Below are positions 1-8,900 of a stretch of DNA of 64,000 nucleotides, one piece after another (position 1 is the stretch's first letter; each line of letters begins with the position of its first letter). Source of the DNA: CAVONB01 sp963697205 (lineage in GTDB: Bacteria > Pseudomonadota > Alphaproteobacteria > Rhizobiales > Hyphomicrobiaceae); contig CAVONB010000014.1 of NCBI GenBank assembly GCA_963697205.1, positions 62,001 to 126,000 on the forward strand. Reading direction: 5' to 3'. The position numbers were made by a program, and so were the translations under genes. Under the pieces are notes generated by a model. It had not been told where the DNA came from and ran no database searches. It saw only the letters and a program-made list of their open reading frames with translations.

Positions 1-701
1 CCGCGCATCGCCATCATCGGCGGCACGCCGCCCATAATCATCTGCGACGTGATGATGCCGACCGTCTTCTTCTTCGGGTTGGCGAGCGTGTGGACGAGCT
101 TCGTCACGTCATACTCGAGGAAGCTGTCGCGCGCCGGCGAGAAGAACGCGATGTTGGCCTCGTTGTCGGTGGCATTCGAGCCGACCAGACCGAAGTACGC
201 CAGATCGCCCTCCTGGTTCAGCGGAATACCCCTGAGACCGGCGGCGACCGCACGGTCCTCCGCCACCGAGAACGGCTCGGGATCGAAGTAGGAGACGCGC
301 AGCTGACCCCCGGAGATGTCGCTGTAGCTTTCCAGCAGGTTCTTCAGCCGCTCGAAGCTGCGCTGGAAACCGGGCGCGGCCTCACCGAGCTTGTTGGAGT
401 AATAGACCCTGAGGTTGATCGGCTCCTCGATCCCCGTCAGCGACTTGCGCGTGCCGTCCGAGATCGTGAACAGGCCGTCCTGGGTGAGGTCGACCTTGGC
501 GTCGCGGAACGCTGTCGAGAACAGCAGGTTGACCGCGAGCAGCATCACCGCGGCGAGCGCCAGCCCACCCCAGGCAAGTGTCTTGCGGTCGAAGCGGGCG
601 GCAGCGCCCGTGGCCCGCTCGAGCGCGGTGTTGGAGGCGACGGCCGCTTTTTGCAGTCCCGCCTTCGTGGCCTCCTTGGCCTTGTCGATCTTCGGGTTCA
701 T
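1..701 (-). CDS. GldG-like ABC transporter auxiliary protein, partial
   Basis: The visible 233 residues are the N-terminal part of a GldG-type protein; the rest lies beyond the left edge, since the family usually exceeds 450 residues. A cytoplasmic Lys/Ala-rich start (1-40) is followed by one membrane segment (about 41-62) and then the typical extracytoplasmic opening DLTQDGLFTISDGTRKSL (71-88). Such proteins accompany GldA/GldF ABC exporters. They were named from gliding motility but are widespread in non-gliding bacteria, and their substrate is not known. The start is ATG at 701, 11 bases after the stop of the permease gene, so the three genes look like one operon. The frame is intact as far as it can be read. 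Confidence 0.85.
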   Translation of the reverse strand, partial: MNPKIDKAKEATKAGLQKAAVASNTALERATGAAARFDRKTLAWGGLALAAVMLLAVNLLFSTAFRDAKVDLTQDGLFTISDGTRKSLTGIEEPINLRVYYSNKLGEAAPGFQRSFERLKNLLESYSDISGGQLRVSYFDPEPFSVAEDRAVAAGLRGIPLNQEGDLAYFGLVGSNATDNEANIAFFSPARDSFLEYDVTKLVHTLANPKKKTVGIITSQMIMGGVPPMMAMR

Positions 702-712
702 GTCGGAAGACC

Positions 713-1459
713 TCACGCGGCTTTTTTCTGATCGAGGATGATCTTGTTGGCGAACAGCGCGAAGGCGATCACCGACAGGAAGAACACCACCGCAGGCAGC
801 GTGACCACGCCGCGCGTGATGTCCTGGAAGCTCGCCAGCACGCTGAGCGAGGAGACCGCCGACACGATGAAGGCCGGCGCCCACGTGCGGAACGTGTTCA
901 GCACCAGCTCAAGCCCGCTCATGACGAGCAGGAAGCATACGGTCGCCGCCACGATGAACGCGATCACCTGGTTCTTCGTCAGCGACGAGATCGCCGAGCC
1001 GATCGCAAGGAAGGCCCCCGCCATCAGGAACGAGCCCAGATAGCTGGCAAAGATCACGCCGTTGTCGGGACGGCCGAGCACGTTGACAGTGATCCACATC
1101 GGGAACGTCAGGATCAACGCCACGCCGATGAACGCCCACGCGGCGAAAAACTTGCCCAGGATCGCCTGCCACGGCGTAACCGGCAGCGTCATCAGAAGCT
1201 CGATCGTCCCCGTCTTGCGCTCTTCCGCCCACAGCCGCATCGCGATCGCCGGCACGAGCAGAAGGTAGAGCCAGGGATGATAGGCAAAGAACGCCGACAG
1301 GTCGGCCTGGTTGCGGTCGAAGAAGGCGCCCAGGTAGAACGCGAACGCGCCGGTCAATGCCACGAAGATGATCAGGAAGATGCCCGCGAGCGGCGTGGCG
1401 AAGTAGCCTTTGAACTCGCGCTTGGCGATGATCCAGATGTTGCTGAGGCTCTCACGCAT
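713..1459 (-). CDS. ABC-2 type permease, GldF family
   Basis: This 248-residue integral membrane protein begins MRESLSNIWIIAKREFKGYF and has about six hydrophobic segments, including LLVPAIAMRLWAEERKTGT, the amphipathic stretch common in ABC-2/GldF permeases. It would form the channel of an exporter with the ATPase encoded just upstream and the GldG-like protein downstream. The ATG at 1459 lies inside the ATPase stop region: the two genes overlap by eight bases (ATGCGTGA), with GGAGGCGGG just before the start, so translation is probably coupled. A longer in-frame start at 1522 would give an Arg-rich leader lying entirely inside the ATPase gene and is unlikely. Substrate unknown. Confidence 0.9.
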   Translation of the reverse strand: MRESLSNIWIIAKREFKGYFATPLAGIFLIIFVALTGAFAFYLGAFFDRNQADLSAFFAYHPWLYLLLVPAIAMRLWAEERKTGTIELLMTLPVTPWQAILGKFFAAWAFIGVALILTFPMWITVNVLGRPDNGVIFASYLGSFLMAGAFLAIGSAISSLTKNQVIAFIVAATVCFLLVMSGLELVLNTFRTWAPAFIVSAVSSLSVLASFQDITRGVVTLPAVVFFLSVIAFALFANKIILDQKKAA

Positions 1460-2411
1460 GACCCGCCTCCTCCGTCGTCGTGATCTGGCGGAAGACGTCG
1501 TCGAGCTTGCCGCGCTCCACAAAGATCTCTTCCACCGGCACCGCTTTCTCGCGCATCAGCGCGGCCACGTCCCCGGCGATCGTTACGCCGTTGCGCGGGA
1601 TCGCCCTCAGCTCGAGGTGACCGTTGACCTGGCCGACCATCTCGACCCGCTCGATCGAAGACGCCGACGCCAGCGCATCGCGCACCGCCGCCTCGCCCTC
1701 GCTCTTGACGCGGATCGCGACCGCGTTGTGGTAAGGCACGCGCCGCATCAACTCCTCCGCCGTGCCATCGGCGACGATGCGACCCTTGTTGATGACCACC
1801 GCGCGCGAGCACACGGCTTCGACTTCCTCCAGGATGTGCGTGGAGATGATGATCGCCTTCTCCTTCGCCATCTGCTGGATGAGCTCGCGCACATGGTGCT
1901 TCTGATTGGGATCCAGACCGTCGGTCGGCTCGTCCATGATCAGCACCTCAGGATCGTGCAGGATCGCCTGCGCTAGCCCGACGCGCCGCTTGAAGCCTTT
2001 CGACAGCGTATCGATCGTCTGGTTGAGCACGCCCTCGAGCCCCGTCTTCTCGACCGCCGCTCCGATCCGCCGCTTGGCCTCCGCGCCGTCGAACCCGCGC
2101 AACTCCGCGATGAACGCCAGGAATCCGGCCGGTGTCATTTCCGCGTACGCAGGCGCGCCTTCGGGCAGATAGCCGAGCCGCCGCTTGGCGTCGATCGGAT
2201 GCGTAGCGATATCGAACCCCGCGATCCGCGCCGTACCCGCATCGGGCTCCAGGAAGCCCGTGATCATTTTCATCGTCGTGGACTTGCCAGCGCCGTTCGG
2301 CCCGAGAAAGCCGAGAACCTCGCCCCGGGCAACGCCGAGCGAGATGCCATCGACGGCCCTGAGCGCGCCGAAGCTCTTGATGAGCCCGCTCGCCTCGATC
2401 AAAGCAGCCAT
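1452..2411 (-). CDS. ABC transporter ATP-binding protein, GldA family
   Basis: A 319-residue ATPase for the GldF/GldG-type exporter. It has Walker A GPNGAGKS (37-44), the Q-loop region around YLPEGAPAYAEMT, the signature variant LSKGF instead of LSGGQ (usual in GldA/CcmA-like ATPases), Walker B VLIMDEPTDGLDP and the switch His in IISTHILEEVE. The C-terminal 90 residues form the accessory domain typical of ABC-2 exporter ATPases. ATG at 2411 is preferred because GGAGAGG lies five bases upstream; GTG at 2417 is an alternative adding two residues. First gene of the operon with the permease and GldG-like genes. Confidence 0.93.
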   Translation of the reverse strand: MAALIEASGLIKSFGALRAVDGISLGVARGEVLGFLGPNGAGKSTTMKMITGFLEPDAGTARIAGFDIATHPIDAKRRLGYLPEGAPAYAEMTPAGFLAFIAELRGFDGAEAKRRIGAAVEKTGLEGVLNQTIDTLSKGFKRRVGLAQAILHDPEVLIMDEPTDGLDPNQKHHVRELIQQMAKEKAIIISTHILEEVEAVCSRAVVINKGRIVADGTAEELMRRVPYHNAVAIRVKSEGEAAVRDALASASSIERVEMVGQVNGHLELRAIPRNGVTIAGDVAALMREKAVPVEEIFVERGKLDDVFRQITTTEEAGHA

Positions 2412-2613
2412 CGTCACCTCTCCGTGGATCTAGCCGGTTCCGCCCTGCCGCCAAGGCGAAATCCACTACTGCAGAAGTTGCAGGGTCACCGTGACGGCAC
2501 GTGGAGGAATTGCGACCGGGTATCTATTGTCGCTGTTGGCACTGTCAAGGCTTTGCTGCCAAATTACGGCCATTCGCGGGCAATTCCCAATTGCTGCAGC
2601 GCGGCATCGGCGA

Positions 2614-4377
2614 TCAGCTCTGCCCCGCATAGGGGCTCGCAAACCGATCCTCGAACGCCGTGATCGGCGGCCGGGCCTGTGGGTCGACCTTGATGTCGAT
2701 CAGCGTCGGCCGGCCACTGGCGAAGGCGGCGTGCAGCGCCGCCTCCAGATCGGCCGCCGCCGTGACGGTGACGCCCTCGCACCCGCACGCCCGCGCGATC
2801 GCGGCATGATCAACGCCCGCGAAGAACACCGCATCCGTGTGCGCACCGAAGTTCACATCCTCCGCGTCCTTCTGGTAGCCCAGGATCTGGTTGTCGAGCA
2901 CGATCACGATGATATCGAGGCCGAGCCGGCGCATCGTCTCCAGCTCCGCCCACGTGTGCCCGAACCCGCCGTCGCCCGCCACGCAAACGACCCGCGCCTG
3001 CGGCCGCGCGAGCTTCGCGCCGATCGCATAGGGCAGCCCCCACCCCAGCCCCGCGATCCCGCGCGGCGTGATGAACCGCTGCCCAGCCGACCGCGCGGTC
3101 AGGTTATTGGCGACCCAGATCGACGAATAGCTGGCATCGGCCACCATGATCGTCTCGGCGTCGATGCGATCGTCGAGAATCGCCATGATGCGCTCCGGCC
3201 GGATCGGATCGCCGGCCGTCTCCGCCACCCGCCGCGTCGTCAGGCGCCAGGACCGGCGGGCCGCCGCAATGCGCTCGCCAACCGCGTGGCTCGACACCTT
3301 CCGCCGCGTCAGGTCGAGCGTCTCCATCTCGACGGCCAGCGCCTCAAGCCCGAGCCGTGCATCGCCGACGAGGCGCACCGCCTCGTAGTTGCGTCCCACT
3401 TCCTGTCCGTCGATGTCAATGTGAATATACGTAGCTTTCTTGGGGTAGAGCGACCAGCTGTCGGTGCCGTTCTGGTTTGTCCGGTTGCCGACCAGCAGCA
3501 CCACGTCGGCCTCGCTCACGAGATCCCTGAGGTCATGGCTGCGCGCACCGCGCCCCATCACATAGCCCACCACGCCGACCGAAAGGGGATGCGTCTCGCT
3601 GACCACCCCTTTGCCCATAACCGTCGTCGCCACCGGCAACTGCCCCACATCCTGCAGCAGCGCCAGCGCCGCCGCGGCGCCCGACATGTGCACGCCACCG
3701 CCGGCGATGACGATCGGCCGCTCGGCCTCCGCGAGCAGCCGGGCCGCGGCGGCGACGCGTTGCGGATCCGGCGCCACCCGGTCCAGCGGCACCTCACCCA
3801 TCACCGCGCTGCGATGCTCGACCGCCGGCACGGTCTCGTTCAGCAGATCGTACGGCACCAGCAGCACCGCAGGCCCCGGCCGCCCGCTGGTCGCCGCCAT
3901 GAACGCCATGTCGACCGTGTCCTCGACACGCGAGACGTGATCGATGCGCCGCACCCATTTCGCGCAACCATCGAAAAGCTTGATATGATCGAGCTCTTGG
4001 AAGGCATTGCGCCCCGTGCCCGTGCGCGACACCTCCTGCACCAGCGCGACCATCGGCACCGACGCCTTGAGCGCTTCCGCCAGCGGCGGCACCATCAGCG
4101 TCGCCGCCGGCCCATTCTGCGCCGTCACCACGCCGACGCGGCGACGGATCCGGGCGTAGGCGTCGGCCATCGCGCCGCCGGCGTTCTCGGTGCGATAGGT
4201 CGCCTGCCGGATGCCGAACTGCGGCGCGGCGAGATGAAAGGCCGTCGGCAGCGACTGGCCGAACACCACCTCGACGCCATGGCGCTGGAACGCGGCGGCG
4301 ATGCGCACCGCGACGGTGGCATTCGCGCCGGCCGCCGCCTGCGCGCCGTGCGCCTGCACGCTTTTCGTGTTCGCCAT
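2614..4377 (-). CDS. Thiamine diphosphate-dependent enzyme, acetolactate synthase large-subunit-like
   Basis: A 587-residue three-domain ThDP enzyme: the N-terminal pyrimidine-binding domain has the activating Glu at position 64 (YRTENAGGAMADAYAR), a central domain covers about 205-350, and the C-terminal diphosphate-binding domain carries GDGG followed by DN about 27 residues on (near 465-495). Acetolactate synthase, glyoxylate carboligase, sulfoacetaldehyde acetyltransferase and oxalyl-CoA decarboxylase share this fold. No small regulatory subunit lies nearby, so it need not be the biosynthetic IlvB; the substrate cannot be named from sequence. ATG at 4377 follows GGGAGG by nine bases. An upstream extension to 4557 would run into the divergent gene and is rejected. 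It is divergent from the ATC-hydrolase-family gene with a shared 146-bp promoter region. Confidence 0.88.
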   Translation of the reverse strand: MANTKSVQAHGAQAAAGANATVAVRIAAAFQRHGVEVVFGQSLPTAFHLAAPQFGIRQATYRTENAGGAMADAYARIRRRVGVVTAQNGPAATLMVPPLAEALKASVPMVALVQEVSRTGTGRNAFQELDHIKLFDGCAKWVRRIDHVSRVEDTVDMAFMAATSGRPGPAVLLVPYDLLNETVPAVEHRSAVMGEVPLDRVAPDPQRVAAAARLLAEAERPIVIAGGGVHMSGAAAALALLQDVGQLPVATTVMGKGVVSETHPLSVGVVGYVMGRGARSHDLRDLVSEADVVLLVGNRTNQNGTDSWSLYPKKATYIHIDIDGQEVGRNYEAVRLVGDARLGLEALAVEMETLDLTRRKVSSHAVGERIAAARRSWRLTTRRVAETAGDPIRPERIMAILDDRIDAETIMVADASYSSIWVANNLTARSAGQRFITPRGIAGLGWGLPYAIGAKLARPQARVVCVAGDGGFGHTWAELETMRRLGLDIIVIVLDNQILGYQKDAEDVNFGAHTDAVFFAGVDHAAIARACGCEGVTVTAAADLEAALHAAFASGRPTLIDIKVDPQARPPITAFEDRFASPYAGQS

Positions 4378-4523
4378 CCCGATACGCCTCCCAACGCGCC
4401 CACCCGTCTCCCGCCCGCCCGTGCCGCGAATTCTTCTGGTCGCCGCTGCGTGCCGCGCTATCCTCGCATGACGAACGACTTTCGACCGCGCGTCAATCGC
4501 CCCCCGAGGCAGGAGAAATACGT

Positions 4524-5072
4524 ATGACAGACACGCCGCAGTCTGCCGCCTCCACACCGCTCCCGCAATTGCCGATGATCGAGAAGCGCCGCATCGAGGC
4601 GGAAATCCTCAAGCATGTCTATGACACGCTGAAAGCCTCCCACGGCGTCGATGTCGCCACGCGCACCGTCGCCGATGCCGTGCGCACCTCGGCCATGGAG
4701 CAGGCCCGCCAGATGGCAGCCGCTGTCGGCGGCAAGACCTCGATGGAAACCTTCATCAAGCGCCAGGAGCTGTGGCGCATGTCCGGCGCGCTCGACATCG
4801 ACGTGGAGACGTCGACCGACACCCGCTACGTCTACAAGGTGACCCGCTGTCGTTATGCGGAAATGTACAAGAAAATGGGCCTTTCCGAGATCGGCCACCT
4901 GCTGTCGTGCATGCGCGACGCCACCTTCTGCGAAGGCTACGACCCGCGCATCAAGCTCAAGCGGACACAGACCATCATGCAGGGCGCCCGCCACTGTGAC
5001 TTCGATTACACGCTCCAGGACGGCGATGAACCGCGCGGGAAAAGCGATGGCAAGTCGTCGAACGAGAGCTGA
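4524..5072 (+). CDS. L-2-amino-thiazoline-4-carboxylic acid hydrolase family protein
   Basis: The 182-residue protein matches the ATC hydrolase family, seen in CRYAEMYKKMG (about 110-120), the Cys-containing stretch SCMRDATFCEGYDP and the C-terminal CDFDY. The founding Pseudomonas enzyme opens the thiazoline ring of L-ATC to N-carbamoyl-L-cysteine. Most relatives lie beside transporters and amidase-type enzymes and are uncharacterised, so the reaction here is open. No signal peptide. AGGAGA sits about eight bases before the ATG at 4524. It is followed after 264 bp by an ABC importer on the same strand, which suggests a role in using the imported compound (inference). Confidence 0.8.
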   Translation: MTDTPQSAASTPLPQLPMIEKRRIEAEILKHVYDTLKASHGVDVATRTVADAVRTSAMEQARQMAAAVGGKTSMETFIKRQELWRMSGALDIDVETSTDTRYVYKVTRCRYAEMYKKMGLSEIGHLLSCMRDATFCEGYDPRIKLKRTQTIMQGARHCDFDYTLQDGDEPRGKSDGKSSNES

Positions 5073-5148
5073 GCACGACGACGATCCCCGCGCGCTTCAC
5101 CATATTGCCTGCTGCGGATGCGAAATCCCCGGCTCTAGGCACGCTATT

Positions 5149-5172
5149 GCTTGACACGCTCAAGCGTATGAT
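5149..5172 (+). promoter_or_regulatory. Inverted repeat next to a candidate -10 box upstream of ABC importer
   Basis: GCTTGA (5149-5154) and TCAAGC (5160-5165) form a perfect 6-bp inverted repeat with a 5-base spacer, directly followed by TATGAT (5167-5172), a good -10 hexamer. No convincing -35 lies at the right distance. The layout resembles an operator overlapping the promoter of the binding-protein gene, which would leave a leader of about 160 bases. The regulator is unknown and none is encoded adjacent. Confidence 0.35.
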
Positions 5173-5336
5173 TGAACTTTTTACGGCCTGCCCGGCGGGC
5201 GTCGCCGAGGTTTGAAACTGCAACAACAAGAACTCGGCCGGGGCGCACCGCCTCAGATCATGTGCTCGCTCGCAGAATCACTCGATCCGTGAAGCGATCG
5301 CAAGGGAGCCGGTCTCCAGCCATGGGAGTGGAACGA

Positions 5337-6344
5337 ATGAAGACATTGAAGCTTGCGGCCATCGGTTCAACGCTGGCGCTGTCCGTCGGCGCGGCACAGG
5401 CAGCGGACCCGCCGACGATCCGGATCGGCTGGAACCAGATTCCGGGCCACATCGCCGGCCTCGCCTGGCACGACACGAGCCTCGGCTACCTGAAGAATCA
5501 CGGCAAGACCTACAACGCCAAGCCGATCTACTTCCAGGGCTCGGGCCATCAGGTGACGGCGCTCGCCGCCGACCAGGTCGACATCGCCGCCGTCAACCCG
5601 GTTGCGTTCACGTCGATCATCCAGAAGGCCAAGCTGGACGCCGTCATCGTCGGCGACGTGCTGCACACGCCCTGCGACGGCAAGTCGTTCGCCCAGCCCT
5701 TCTATGCGCGCAAGGAAGCCAACATCAAGACGCTGGCTGATCTCAAGGGCAAGAAGATCGCGATCAACTCGCAAGGCTCCGGCCATGACATGTCGGTGCT
5801 CGCCGCGGTCACCAAGGGCGGCCTGACCAAGGACGACGTGACGCGCATCGAGATGAAGTTCTCCTCGATGGTGCCCTTCCTCAAGGAAGGCAAGGTCGAC
5901 GTCGGCGGCTACCTGCCGCAGTTCGTGAAGCCCATCAAGGACGATCCCAACCTCGTCAAGATCTTCGACAGCTGCGTCGCCGGGCCCGTCGCCTCGGTGA
6001 TCCTCGCCGCCAAGAAGGACTTCATCGAAAAGAACCGCGCCGCCATGGTCGACATGTTCGCTGACCAGATGCGCGCTATTCAGTTCCTGTTCGACCCCAA
6101 GAACCGCGAAAAGGCGCTCGATCTCGTCGCCAAGGCCACCAAGGCGCCCAAGAGCAACTTCGCGGATTATGTGTTCACCAACGACGACTACCGTCGCGCG
6201 CCTGACATGCAGGTGAACCCCGAGTTCATCCAGAACTCGATCGAGCAGGGCGTGGCCGCAGGCCGTGCCAAGTCGCTCAAGGCTGCTGATTACGTCGACT
6301 ACTCGGTCGCCAAGGCAGCGGCCAAGCAGGTCTTCGGCAAGTAA
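5337..6344 (+). CDS. ABC transporter substrate-binding protein, NrtA/SsuA/TauA type
   Basis: A 335-residue periplasmic binding protein. The N-terminus MKTLKLAAIGSTLALSVGAA with cleavage after AQA is a Sec signal peptide, and the mature part opens DPPTIRIGWNQIPGH, as in binding proteins of nitrate/sulfonate/taurine importers. Later blocks (LADLKGKKIAINSQGSGHD, LKEGKVDVGGYLP) fit the NMT1/THI5-like fold. The mature part has two Cys, in HTPCDG and DSCVAG. ATG at 5337 has GGGAG eight bases upstream; ATG at 5322 would add five residues. It heads a four-gene importer operon. The ligand is unknown; sulfonates, aromatic acids and thiazoline or hydantoin-like compounds are all possible given the neighbours. 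Confidence 0.88.
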   Translation: MKTLKLAAIGSTLALSVGAAQAADPPTIRIGWNQIPGHIAGLAWHDTSLGYLKNHGKTYNAKPIYFQGSGHQVTALAADQVDIAAVNPVAFTSIIQKAKLDAVIVGDVLHTPCDGKSFAQPFYARKEANIKTLADLKGKKIAINSQGSGHDMSVLAAVTKGGLTKDDVTRIEMKFSSMVPFLKEGKVDVGGYLPQFVKPIKDDPNLVKIFDSCVAGPVASVILAAKKDFIEKNRAAMVDMFADQMRAIQFLFDPKNREKALDLVAKATKAPKSNFADYVFTNDDYRRAPDMQVNPEFIQNSIEQGVAAGRAKSLKAADYVDYSVAKAAAKQVFGK

Positions 6345-6374
6345 GACGATCGAAACCGTCCACTCTCTCCTAGA

Positions 6375-6397
6375 GGAGCGCCCTCGTCGGGCGCTCC
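6375..6397 (+). terminator. Stem-loop between binding-protein and ATPase genes
   Basis: GGAGCGCCC (6375-6383) pairs perfectly with GGGCGCTCC (6389-6397) around a five-base loop, followed by TTCCC without a real T-run. Because the importer operon continues downstream, it more likely stabilises the binding-protein mRNA end or partly terminates than ends the transcript, a common arrangement that favours binding-protein synthesis. Confidence 0.5.
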
Positions 6398-6471
6398 TTC
6401 CCGTCCAACCAGATCGTCGCGGGCAACTGAGTGCCGACGCGACGGCGGTCCAACTCCAGCACGAGGCGCCG

Positions 6472-7251
6472 GTGGCCAAGAATATCTCAATCGAAAGAGT
6501 AGCTCACACCTACCATCCGGCCAAAGGGCCGCCCGTCATCGCGCTCGAGAACATCGATTTGGAGGTCCGTGACCAGGAATTCATGGCGCTCCTCGGTCCC
6601 TCCGGTTGCGGCAAGAGCACTCTGCTCTACATGATCGGCGGCTTCCTGCCGATCAAGCAGGGCTCGATCCGCGTCGGCAACTCGCCGGTCACCGGCCCCA
6701 ATCCCGAGCGCGGCATCGTCTTCCAGCACTTCGCGCTGTTCCCCTGGAAAACCGTCATCCAGAACGTCATGTACGGTCTCGAGAAGACCGGCGTTCCACG
6801 CGGCGAGCGCGTCGACCGTGCCAAACACTACATCGATATGGTCCAGCTCTCCGGCTTCGAGGAGAGCTTCCCCTCCCAGCTTTCCGGCGGCATGAAGCAG
6901 CGCGCCGCCATCGCGCGCACGCTCGCGGTCGACCCCGACATCCTGCTGATGGACGAGCCGTTCGGCGCGCTCGATGCCCAGACGCGCACGCTCATGCAGG
7001 ACGAGCTGCGCAACATCATGAACCAGACCGCCAAGACGGTGATCTTCGTCACCCACGACGTGCAGGAGGCCGTGCGCCTCGCCGACCGTGTCGCCGTGAT
7101 GTCGCGGCGTCCCGGCCGCATGAAGGAGATCGTCGACATCCCCTCCGGCCGCGATCCGGATTTCTCGCGAACGCCGAAGTACCTCGAGATGGTCGACTAC
7201 CTCTGGAACTCGATCCGCGGTGAGGCGGCCGACGCCCAGACCGAGCATTGA
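6472..7251 (+). CDS. ABC transporter ATP-binding protein, NrtD/SsuB/TauB type
   Basis: A 259-residue importer ATPase with Walker A GPSGCGKS, Q-loop GIVFQHFALFPWKTV (the LFPW motif marks the nitrate/sulfonate/taurine importer class), signature LSGGM, Walker B ILLMDEPFGALDAQ and switch His in FVTHDVQEA. The reading frame is open upstream into the previous gene, but similarity begins at GTG 6472 (encoding VAKNISIERV), chosen as the start although its ribosome-binding site is weak. It energises the two permeases encoded next. Chromosomal neighbours give no direct clue to the substrate. Confidence 0.9.
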   Translation: MAKNISIERVAHTYHPAKGPPVIALENIDLEVRDQEFMALLGPSGCGKSTLLYMIGGFLPIKQGSIRVGNSPVTGPNPERGIVFQHFALFPWKTVIQNVMYGLEKTGVPRGERVDRAKHYIDMVQLSGFEESFPSQLSGGMKQRAAIARTLAVDPDILLMDEPFGALDAQTRTLMQDELRNIMNQTAKTVIFVTHDVQEAVRLADRVAVMSRRPGRMKEIVDIPSGRDPDFSRTPKYLEMVDYLWNSIRGEAADAQTEH

Positions 7252-7332
7252 AGACCGAGCATTGACGTCCGGGAAGTGACGACGGTGCCCCGCGATCAAG
7301 GCACTTGAGACGAGCATCGAAGGAATACGCGA

Positions 7333-8076
7333 ATGCCGAGTGGCTTGGTACGCTACAGCCCGCTCCTGATCCTCGCTATCATCTGGGAGCTCTTGCCGCG
7401 CATGGGCTTCGTGGCGGAATCGCTCCTGCCGCCGGTCAGCCTCGTGCTTCAGGACGGCGCATCCCTGTTCGAGACGAGCGAGATCTACTACCACGCCTCC
7501 CAGTCACTGATGCGCGCGTTCTCCGGGCTCGCCATCGCGGTGGTGCTCGGCATCCTGATCGGTGCGCTGATGGCGTTCTATACGCCGGTACGCATCGTGC
7601 TCAATCCGATCGTTCAGATGTTCTACCCGATGCCGAAGTCGGCGCTCATCCCGGTGATGATCATCTGGCTCGGCATCGGCTCGGCATCCAAGATCGTGCT
7701 GATCGCCCTGGGCTGCATGCTGCCGATCGTGATCTCGACCTACAACGGCGCACGCGGCGTCGATAAGATCTTCCTGTGGTCGGCGCGCTCTCTTGGCGCC
7801 TCCGAGCGCGAGGTGCTGCGCGAGATCGTGCTGCCCGCGGCGATGCCGATGATCTTCAACGGCATCAGGACCGCACTGGCTATCTGCTTCGTGCTGCTCG
7901 TCTCCTCGGAGCTGCTGATCTCCACCGAGGGTCTGGGCTACCTGATCGGCCAGCTCGGTGAGAACGGCGTCTACGCCAAGATGTTCGCGATCATCTTCAT
8001 GGTGATCGCCATGGGCTTCTTTGCCGACCGCATCTATCTCTTCTTCAGCCGGAGGCTTCTCGCATGGCTCGACTAG
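7333..8076 (+). CDS. ABC transporter permease, SsuC/TauC type (first of two)
   Basis: A 247-residue membrane protein with about six membrane segments and the EAA-like cytoplasmic loop SARSLGASEREVLREIVLPA (about 153-172) that contacts the ATPase. The start at ATG 7333 gives a short N-terminus leading directly into the first membrane helix. It overlaps the second permease gene by 13 bases, implying coupled translation. Most nitrate/sulfonate/taurine importers use a homodimer of one permease; two different permeases here imply a heterodimeric channel (inference). Confidence 0.9.
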   Translation: MPSGLVRYSPLLILAIIWELLPRMGFVAESLLPPVSLVLQDGASLFETSEIYYHASQSLMRAFSGLAIAVVLGILIGALMAFYTPVRIVLNPIVQMFYPMPKSALIPVMIIWLGIGSASKIVLIALGCMLPIVISTYNGARGVDKIFLWSARSLGASEREVLREIVLPAAMPMIFNGIRTALAICFVLLVSSELLISTEGLGYLIGQLGENGVYAKMFAIIFMVIAMGFFADRIYLFFSRRLLAWLD

Positions 8077-8900
8077 AGGAAACCGCTGGCACCCTGCCCG
8101 CGTCCGGCAGCGCAGGCTCCGCAATCGTCAACGCCATCGTCTGGGTGCTGACCCGGCTGGGTTCGATCATCGTCTTCCTAGGCGGCTGGGAGCTGCTCGC
8201 CAGCTCGGGCATCTTCTCCGAGTTCCTGCTGCCCAAGCTGTCCACGGTGATCGCCCTGATCGCTTCGGAGATGGTCAGCGGCATCTGGTTCTACAATCTC
8301 GGCGTCACGCTGGCGCGTGCGGTCACCGGCTTCCTCGGGGCTGCGCTGATCGCCGTCCCGCTCGGCATCCTCATGGGCCGCATCGGCATCGTGCGCTGGT
8401 TCTTCGATCCGATTGTCTCGATCGGCTTCCCCGCGCCCAAGATCGCGTTCCTGCCCGTCTTCATCCTCTGGTTCGACCTGTTCGACACCGCCAAGGTCGT
8501 GATGGTCATGTTCACAGCCTTCTTCCCAATCGTCGCCGCGACGTGGGCGGGCACCTATCAGGTCGACAAGCACCTCATCTGGTCGGCCCAGTCGCTTGGC
8601 GCCAATCAGCGCCAGCTACTGACCGAGATCGTCCTGCCGGCCGCCATGCCGCAGATCCTGACCGGCCTGCAGATCGCGCTGCCGATCTCGATGATCGTAG
8701 AGCTGGTGACCGAGTTCCAGATGGGCGGCCGGGGCCTCGGCGGCGCCATGATCGAGGCCCAGCGCATGGGCGATTCCCCCAACGTCTTTGCGGGTATCGT
8801 CTCCATCGGTCTCGCCGGCATCTGCATGATCAAGGGCTTGGAGTGGCTGCGCCGCCGCCTGCTCTCATGGCACCCCGAAGCCGAGACGGCGACCGCCTGA
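8064..8900 (+). CDS. ABC transporter permease, SsuC/TauC type (second of two)
   Basis: A 278-residue permease paralogous to the preceding gene, with a longer N-terminus and its own EAA-type loop SAQSLGANQRQLLTEIVLPA near residues 174-193, plus about six membrane segments. ATG 8064 lies inside the end of the first permease gene (13-base overlap). Last gene of the importer operon (binding protein, ATPase, permease, permease); a GC-rich hairpin follows at 8958-8985. Confidence 0.9.
   Translation: MARLEETAGTLPASGSAGSAIVNAIVWVLTRLGSIIVFLGGWELLASSGIFSEFLLPKLSTVIALIASEMVSGIWFYNLGVTLARAVTGFLGAALIAVPLGILMGRIGIVRWFFDPIVSIGFPAPKIAFLPVFILWFDLFDTAKVVMVMFTAFFPIVAATWAGTYQVDKHLIWSAQSLGANQRQLLTEIVLPAAMPQILTGLQIALPISMIVELVTEFQMGGRGLGGAMIEAQRMGDSPNVFAGIVSIGLAGICMIKGLEWLRRRLLSWHPEAETATA

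Noticed and set aside
2491..4527. A 678-codon open frame on the plus strand
   Set aside because: It is antisense to the ThDP enzyme, whose catalytic motifs are clear; the composition is Arg/His-rich mirror coding.
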